DNA of 38,883 bases from Opitutaceae bacterium. Its GTDB lineage: Bacteria > Verrucomicrobiota > Verrucomicrobiia > Opitutales > Opitutaceae. Of the stretch, positions 34,983-38,883 are shown one piece after another. The notes under the pieces are model-generated. The model worked only from the letters and a program-made list of their open reading frames with translations. It did no database searches and was not told the DNA's origin. The first letter of the stretch is position 1; every line of letters begins with the position of its first letter. The stretch is taken from positions 1-38,883 of the forward strand of contig JAUYAK010000042.1 of the NCBI GenBank assembly GCA_030693515.1. Reading direction: 5' to 3'. Made by a program: the position numbers and the translations under genes.

Positions 34983-36377
34983 GTGGACGAGAACGCCAAC
35001 CCCGTCGTTGCATTCTGTCGCGGGCAATCCAGCCCGCGCAATTATGCGCTCTGGGGAGCGGGGCTTTTCTTCGCAAAGTGGAACATCGATCGCCTGATCG
35101 CCGCGGCGTTCTTCAATCAGGCGTGGCTGCCTTGGAACTATTTCTTGGCCGACCCGGCGGTGACTGCCTGGGAGAAGAACCGGAACCTCGCCCTGACGCT
35201 GGCCGCGCTAAGCCTGCCTTTCATCGCCATCGGCGTGGTCCTCACGGTTCGCCGGCTGCGGGATGCCGGCTGGCCGCTGTGGCTCGTGACGCTGTTTTTC
35301 GTGCCGTTCGTCAACCTCGCCTTCTTCCTCACACTTTGCCTGCTTCCGACCAAGCCGGCGGAAACAGCTGATGGAACCAAAGCGCCGGAAGCATGGTGGC
35401 GACGCATATTCCACTTTGACTCACGGCTCGGTAGCGCAGCCGCTGCGATCATGTTAACGACGGTGCTGATGGTGGCTCTGGTGACATTGGGCACCGCCGT
35501 GCTGAAGAATTACGGTTGGGGCCTGTTCGTCGGCGTGCCGTTTGTCGGAGGCTTTCTTGGCGCATGGCTGCACGGCCTTGCGACGCCGCGCCGTTTGGCC
35601 GAGTGCATCGTCGTCGCCTTGTTGGTTGTCGCGATCGCGGGAACCGCGTTGGTGCTGCTCGCGGTGGAGGGCGTGATCTGCGTGCTGATGGCCGCGCCGC
35701 TCGCGATTCCTCTGGCGCTGTTTGGCGCCGTCGTGGGCTACGCGGTGCAGCGGGAGCGTTGGAACCGGAGAGACGGCACGGGCGCGTCGCTCTATTCGGC
35801 CGCCTGGGTCCTCCTGCCACTCCTGCTTGTCGTGGAAAGCCGCGCGCCCCAAGCCAACCCGCTTCTCAGTGTGACCACGTCCGAAGAGATCGCCGCGCCA
35901 CCCGACATCGTATGGCGGCACGTCGTGGAATTTTCGGCGCTGCCGCCGCCGCGCGAGTTGATTTTTCGCAGCGGCATCGCCTATCCGGTGCGCGCCCGCA
36001 TCGAGGGCCGAGGCGTGGGCGCAGTCCGCCACTGCGAGTTTTCCACTGGGCCTTTTGTGGAGCCGATTACCGCTTGGGATGAGCCACGGTGGTTGGCCTT
36101 CGATGTCACGGCCCAGCCTCATCCCATGCGCGAACTCTCACCCTACCGCACACTCCACCCGCCGCATCTGGAGGGCTTCTTCCTCTCACGCCGGGGCGAA
36201 TTTCGCCTGATTGAGCTGCCCGGAGGACGCACCCGCCTCGACGGCACAACCTGGTATGAGCAGCGGCTCTGGCCGGCGCCCTACTGGCAGGCGTGGAGCG
36301 ACTGGCTGGTGCATTCGATTCACTCGCGGGTGCTCCGCCACATCAAGGCCGAGGCCGAGCACGACCTCGCTCACTAA
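34983..36377 (+). CDS. Multi-pass membrane protein (DUF805-like) fused to an SRPBCC domain
   Basis: 464 residues with a GTG start at 34983. Residues about 20-130 have helices and the RRLRDAGWPLWLVTLFFVPF block of DUF805-type membrane domains. More hydrophobic segments follow up to about 290. From about residue 297 a cytoplasmic or periplasmic START/SRPBCC-like domain begins (TSEEIAAPPDIVWRHVVEFSA, LDGTTWYEQRLWPAPYWQAW). SRPBCC domains bind hydrophobic ligands in a deep pocket. Fusion to a membrane anchor suggests lipid or polyketide handling at the membrane. Function is unknown. It starts 32 bases after the radical SAM gene. Confidence 0.82.
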   Translation: MDENANPVVAFCRGQSSPRNYALWGAGLFFAKWNIDRLIAAAFFNQAWLPWNYFLADPAVTAWEKNRNLALTLAALSLPFIAIGVVLTVRRLRDAGWPLWLVTLFFVPFVNLAFFLTLCLLPTKPAETADGTKAPEAWWRRIFHFDSRLGSAAAAIMLTTVLMVALVTLGTAVLKNYGWGLFVGVPFVGGFLGAWLHGLATPRRLAECIVVALLVVAIAGTALVLLAVEGVICVLMAAPLAIPLALFGAVVGYAVQRERWNRRDGTGASLYSAAWVLLPLLLVVESRAPQANPLLSVTTSEEIAAPPDIVWRHVVEFSALPPPRELIFRSGIAYPVRARIEGRGVGAVRHCEFSTGPFVEPITAWDEPRWLAFDVTAQPHPMRELSPYRTLHPPHLEGFFLSRRGEFRLIELPGGRTRLDGTTWYEQRLWPAPYWQAWSDWLVHSIHSRVLRHIKAEAEHDLAH

Positions 36378-36382
36378 GTCCC

Positions 36383-37105
36383 ATGTGCAGCCGCTTTCTC
36401 CTCCTCCAGCAACACTACCGTGACCTCCTCGCGCGGCTCGGCCTCGCGGCGCCGGCGGAGTTTCTCTCACGCTACAATATCGCGCCGGGCTCCGCCATCC
36501 CCCTCGTGCGGACGAAACCGGCCGGGCGCACGCCGGCGCCTCTCTCGCTCACGCGCCTGCACTGGGGCCTGGTGCCCGCGTGGGCGAAATCCGCCGACGG
36601 CGAGTTGCTCGTCAACGCCCGCGCCGAGACGCTCGCCACCAAACCCTCATTCCGCGACGCCTTCCGCGCCCGCCGCTGCATCATCCCGGCGAGCGGCTTT
36701 TATGAATGGGAAGCTGTGGGCCGCGCGCGCCAGCCGTGGTTGTTTCGCCGCCGCGACGAGCAACCGTTTGGTCTCGCCGGCCTCTGGGAAAGCTGGCGCG
36801 CACCCGATGGCGCCGTGTTTGAGACCTGTGCGGTCATCACAACCGAGCCCAACCCGCTCATGCGCCCGATCCACCACCGCATGCCCGTGATGCTTGATGA
36901 AGCCGCCTGCCGCGCGTGGCTCGAGCCCGGCGAACCCGCGGCGTTGCAAGCGCTGCTGCGTCCGGCCGACGCCGCGACGATGACCGCCACGGCCGTCGGC
37001 CCCCACGTGAGCAACGTGCGCCACGAAGGCCCGGAGTGCCTCGCGCCGGCGCCGGCGATGTCGCCCAGTGCGGGCGAGTCGCAGCTTTCGCTGGGCCTGG
37101 GGTGA
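36383..37105 (+). CDS. SRAP/YedK (HMCES-type) abasic-site crosslinking protein
   Basis: 240 residues, MCSRF start. SRAP proteins form a thiazolidine link between Cys2 and an abasic site in single-stranded DNA. C2, N78 (VNARAET), E108 (GFYEWE) and H164/H165 (IHHRMP) are all present. The C-terminus ends SQLSLGLG, a clamp-motif-like QLSL. It starts 5 bases after the membrane/SRPBCC gene and is close to the radical SAM gene with its QLSLF tail. It is likely part of the same transcription unit, on a DNA-damage theme. Confidence 0.95.
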   Translation: MCSRFLLLQQHYRDLLARLGLAAPAEFLSRYNIAPGSAIPLVRTKPAGRTPAPLSLTRLHWGLVPAWAKSADGELLVNARAETLATKPSFRDAFRARRCIIPASGFYEWEAVGRARQPWLFRRRDEQPFGLAGLWESWRAPDGAVFETCAVITTEPNPLMRPIHHRMPVMLDEAACRAWLEPGEPAALQALLRPADAATMTATAVGPHVSNVRHEGPECLAPAPAMSPSAGESQLSLGLG

Positions 37106-37121
37106 ACCTTTGCGCCGGATG

Positions 37122-37225
37122 GGTGGGCGCGTCCCTGCGCCCGCATTCTTCAATTGCACACGCGCGCCAACGTTCGCGCCCCATCCGCACGCACTCATGC
37201 AGGCGCAGGGACGCGCCTGCCCACC
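37122..37225. repeat. Inverted repeat built from GGGCGCGTCCCTGCGCCC-type hairpins
   Basis: Left arm 37122-37145 (GGTGGGCGCGTCCCTGCGCC then CGCA) is answered by right arm 37197-37225, which has a 4-base insert (AGGC) after GGTGGGC. Each arm also folds alone (GGGCGC/GCGCCC and CAGGCGC/GCGCCTG). It lies between SRAP and the LptF/LptG gene and creates a spurious 5' extension of the LptF/LptG reading frame. Confidence 0.8.
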
Positions 37226-37291
37226 CGCCACTTTGAAACCTTGTGCGCCTGGGCGCGGTCTGCGAAGACCTCCCGCGCTTCCGCGCCGACC

Positions 37292-38431
37292 TTGAACCTC
37301 CTCGACCGCCACATCTTCACCAGCGTGCTTTTCACCTGCGCGGCGGCGGTCGGGCTCTTCGCCTTCGTCGTGGCCTTGCCCAACGTCCTGCGCGAGCTCA
37401 TCGGCCCGCTGATGTCGGGCCAGATCGATGCCGGCACGTTTGGGCGGCTCGTCGGCCTGCTCCTCCCTTTTGCGATTTCCTACGCGCTCCCCATGGGCGT
37501 GCTCACCGGCGTGCTGCTCACGCTCGGCCGCCTCTCCGCCGACAGCGAGATCACCGCGATGCGCGCCGCGGGCATCGGCATCACACGCATCGCCTGGCCG
37601 GTGCTGCTGCTTGGAGCGATGTGCTCGGCCCTCGCCCTCTACGTCAACTTCGAGTCCATGCCTTGGGCGCGGGTGCAATACCACCGCGAATTCGACACCG
37701 CCATCCGGGCCGACCCGCTGCGCGTGATCGTGCCCAAGACCTTCATCCGCGACTTCCCCAACCACGTCCTCTACGTGCGCGAAAAGGACGGCTCGATCCT
37801 CCGCGACATCTGGCTCTGGGAACTGGACTCACAGTCGCGCGTAAAGCGGCTCGTGCGCGCCGAGTCGGGCAGCATCGCCTACGATGAGGCCACCAACACC
37901 CTCGTGCCCACCCTGCTGGGCGTGAAGGCCGAGGAGCGCGACACCGAGAACCCCGAGGACTTCAGCAAATCCCCCCGCGCCCCCTCGGTCGAACGCTCCG
38001 AGCAGGTCCAAATCTCCCTCGATCGCTACAGCAAGCGGGAGTCGCGCATGAAGGACGACTGGCTCACCTACGATGGCCTCCGCGCCAAACAGGCCGAACT
38101 CGCCGCCACGATCCCGCCGCCGGAAAAAACCCAGGAGCACGCCCGCACCCGCATGAAGCTCGCGATTGTGGTGCAGGAAAAATTCAACCTCGCCCTCGCC
38201 GTGCTCACGTTTGCCATCATCGGCGTGCCGCTGGGCATCAAAGTCTCACGGCGCGAGACCTCCGCCAACCTCGGCCTCGCCGTCGCGCTCGTCATCGGCT
38301 TCTACCTCCTCACCGCCGCCGTGAAGGCGCTCGACCGCCACCCCGAATATCGGCCGGACCTCCTGCTCTGGCTGCCCAACGTGCTTTTCCTCACCCTTGG
38401 CGTCCGGCTCTTCCGCCGGATCGCAAGGTAG
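37292..38431 (+). CDS. LptF/LptG-family LPS export permease
   Basis: 379 residues from the TTG at 37292 (MNLLDRHIFTSVLF). The frame is open upstream to 37154, but that part is a repeat element. This is a transmembrane subunit of the LptB2FG ABC transporter that extracts lipopolysaccharide. TM helices are present at the N-terminus (HIFTSVLFTCAAAVGLFAFVV, GLLLPFAISYALPMGVLTGVL) and the C-terminus. ALPMGVLTGVLLTLGRLSADSEITAMRAAGIG is split across TM2 and the cytoplasmic coupling helix. A periplasmic domain and FNLALAVLTFAIIGVPLGI follow. LptF or LptG cannot be distinguished. The stop TAG at 38429-38431 is part of a palindromic repeat. Confidence 0.9.
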   Translation: MNLLDRHIFTSVLFTCAAAVGLFAFVVALPNVLRELIGPLMSGQIDAGTFGRLVGLLLPFAISYALPMGVLTGVLLTLGRLSADSEITAMRAAGIGITRIAWPVLLLGAMCSALALYVNFESMPWARVQYHREFDTAIRADPLRVIVPKTFIRDFPNHVLYVREKDGSILRDIWLWELDSQSRVKRLVRAESGSIAYDEATNTLVPTLLGVKAEERDTENPEDFSKSPRAPSVERSEQVQISLDRYSKRESRMKDDWLTYDGLRAKQAELAATIPPPEKTQEHARTRMKLAIVVQEKFNLALAVLTFAIIGVPLGIKVSRRETSANLGLAVALVIGFYLLTAAVKALDRHPEYRPDLLLWLPNVLFLTLGVRLFRRIAR

Positions 38432-38457
38432 GGCGGGTCTGTGACCCGCCCTTTTCT
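38431..38457 (+). terminator. Hairpin GGGCGGGTC-TGT-GACCCGCCC followed by TTTTCTT
   Basis: A 9-bp GC stem (38431-38439 and 38443-38451) with a 3-nt loop is followed by TTTTCTT, the form of a Rho-independent terminator for the LptF/LptG gene. It is also the first of four copies of a palindromic repeat and supplies the last base of the stop codon. Confidence 0.6.
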
Positions 38458-38472
38458 TCGGACGGAGCTGGA

Positions 38473-38546
38473 CCACGGATGGCACGGATGAACACGGATG
38501 GATCCGCGCAGCGTGCATCCATCCGTAATAATCCGCGCCATCCGTG
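38473..38546. repeat. CCACGGATGGCACGGAT-family repeat with internal inverted symmetry
   Basis: The unit CCACGGATGGCACGGATGAA (38473-38492) and following ACACGGATGGAT are answered by ATCCATCCGT near 38517-38526 and GCCATCCGTG near 38538-38546 on the other strand. It is the same family as 27005-27114 and 32831-32921. No gene was seen in 38458-38796. Confidence 0.75.
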
Positions 38547-38548
38547 AT

Positions 38549-38713
38549 TATTGAGAATCGCGCGATAGCCTGACGGCGAGGTCCGAGGTAGGGCGGGTCT
38601 GTGACCCGCCCCGAAACGTTCGGCGCGCGAATGGGCGGGTCACAGACCCCGCCCTACCCAAGGCCACCGCTTCCGATTTCGAATCGTGTCAGCCTATCAC
38701 GCGATTCCCAATA
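38549..38713. repeat. Nested inverted repeat (outer 26-nt arms, inner GGGCGGGTC palindromes)
   Basis: The outer arms are 38549-38574 and 38688-38713, matching at 23 of 26 positions as reverse complements. Inside lie palindrome copy 2 (38591-38611) and an inverted copy 3 (38633-38658, with one extra G). The whole is about 165 bp with no gene, resembling a small MITE- or REP-pair-like element. Confidence 0.75.
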
Positions 38714-38744
38714 GGATTTTTGCGCATTCGAGGGCGGGTCACAG

Positions 38745-38883
38745 GAGACTGTCTCAAAAGTTGAACGTTATCGTGCCGGGGAGATCAAACCCGCCGATGA
38801 TTGAACCGATCACACCCGATTACGAACAGGAGTTTCTCTTGCCGCCGGCGCTGGAAGAATGGGTGCCGCGCGATCACCCCGCG
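38745..38883 (+). mobile_element. Left end of an IS1182-like insertion sequence (partial)
   Basis: The sequence GAGACTGTCTCAAAAGTT at 38745 is the typical form of an IS1182/IS5-type terminal repeat. A transposase start follows at 38797. The IS interrupts a copy of the GGGCGGGTCACAGACCCGCCC palindrome, of which only GGGCGGGTCACAG (38732-38744) remains at the left. The right end is outside the window. Confidence 0.75.
38797..38883 (+). CDS. IS1182-like transposase, N-terminal 29 residues
   Basis: Starts at the ATG at 38797 and runs off the window. The visible part, ending EFLLPPALEEWVPRDHPA, matches the N-terminal block of IS1182/IS5-group DDE transposases (usually LLPPSLxDWLPEDHLA). The DDE residues lie outside. 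It would move the element by cut-and-paste or copy-out. Confidence 0.8.
   Translation, partial: MIEPITPDYEQEFLLPPALEEWVPRDHPA

Noticed and set aside
36647-37765. 372-codon minus-strand frame across SRAP and the LptF/LptG start
   Set aside because: It runs antisense through two conserved genes and a repeat element, so it is a GC shadow.
38797-38883. Complete transposase
   Set aside because: Only 29 codons lie within the window; the catalytic part is not visible.
1-38883. tRNA, rRNA or CRISPR loci
   Set aside because: No cloverleaf with a TTCRANY loop, no ribosomal RNA text and no short direct-repeat array were seen on either strand.

Overview
The window looks like a piece of the chromosome of a high-GC Verrucomicrobiota bacterium, most likely in or near the family Opitutaceae. 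This rests on the mix of families rather than on a marker gene: Tat-exported Gfo/Idh/MocA oxidoreductase, DUF1080-type hydrolase, cytochrome-c-tailed sugar dehydrogenase, a giant delta-60 repeat protein, a lone type II pseudopilin, and many intergenic palindromes. The placement is an inference. No rRNA, tRNA or CRISPR array was seen.

Layout. 1-2340 is an eroded accessory edge: a truncated KAP-type P-loop NTPase, a 17-bp hairpin, an intact Tat-exported oxidoreductase, the 5' stub of a secreted esterase, and a small membrane protein. 2396-5924 holds secreted carbohydrate-type enzymes: a DUF1080 protein diverging from a translationally coupled pair made of a small secreted domain protein and a beta-propeller dehydrogenase with a C-terminal haem c domain. 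5946-9466 holds a class III cyclase/HDOD fusion, a cupin, and an unrecognised protein with three internal repeats. 9645-15404 is a 1919-residue delta-60 repeat protein, followed by a divergent MuiA-family (DUF4139) protein.

17330-29541 carries arginine biosynthesis genes in the classical order J-B-D-F-G, but the cluster is broken up. argG and argF are separated by a pseudopilin gene. argF and argD are separated by a VapBC-like toxin-antitoxin pair and a 1529-residue secreted metallopeptidase with RCC1 and Ig-like repeats. argJ has the opposite orientation. With a bifunctional ArgJ, these genes cover acetylglutamate phosphorylation, transamination, acetyl recycling, citrulline formation and argininosuccinate formation. 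argC and argH are not in the window.

29554-38431 holds a zinc-ribbon/ankyrin protein; a tight minus-strand group (TPR lipid- or periplasm-directed protein, a site-2-protease-like membrane protein that has lost its metal ligands, and a PrmB-type glutamine methyltransferase); FdhD; a PA0069-type radical SAM protein ending in a beta-clamp-like motif; a membrane-SRPBCC fusion; an SRAP/YedK protein; and an LptF/LptG permease. 38431-38883 is a cluster of palindromic repeats, one of which is interrupted by the left end of an IS1182-like insertion sequence that runs out of the window.

The most unusual signals are the S2P pseudoenzyme, the tandem C-terminal module shared by the two giant secreted proteins, the three-repeat protein at 7817-9466, the QLSLF tail on the radical SAM protein next to an SRAP gene, and the inverted-repeat families that supply start or stop codons to genes.
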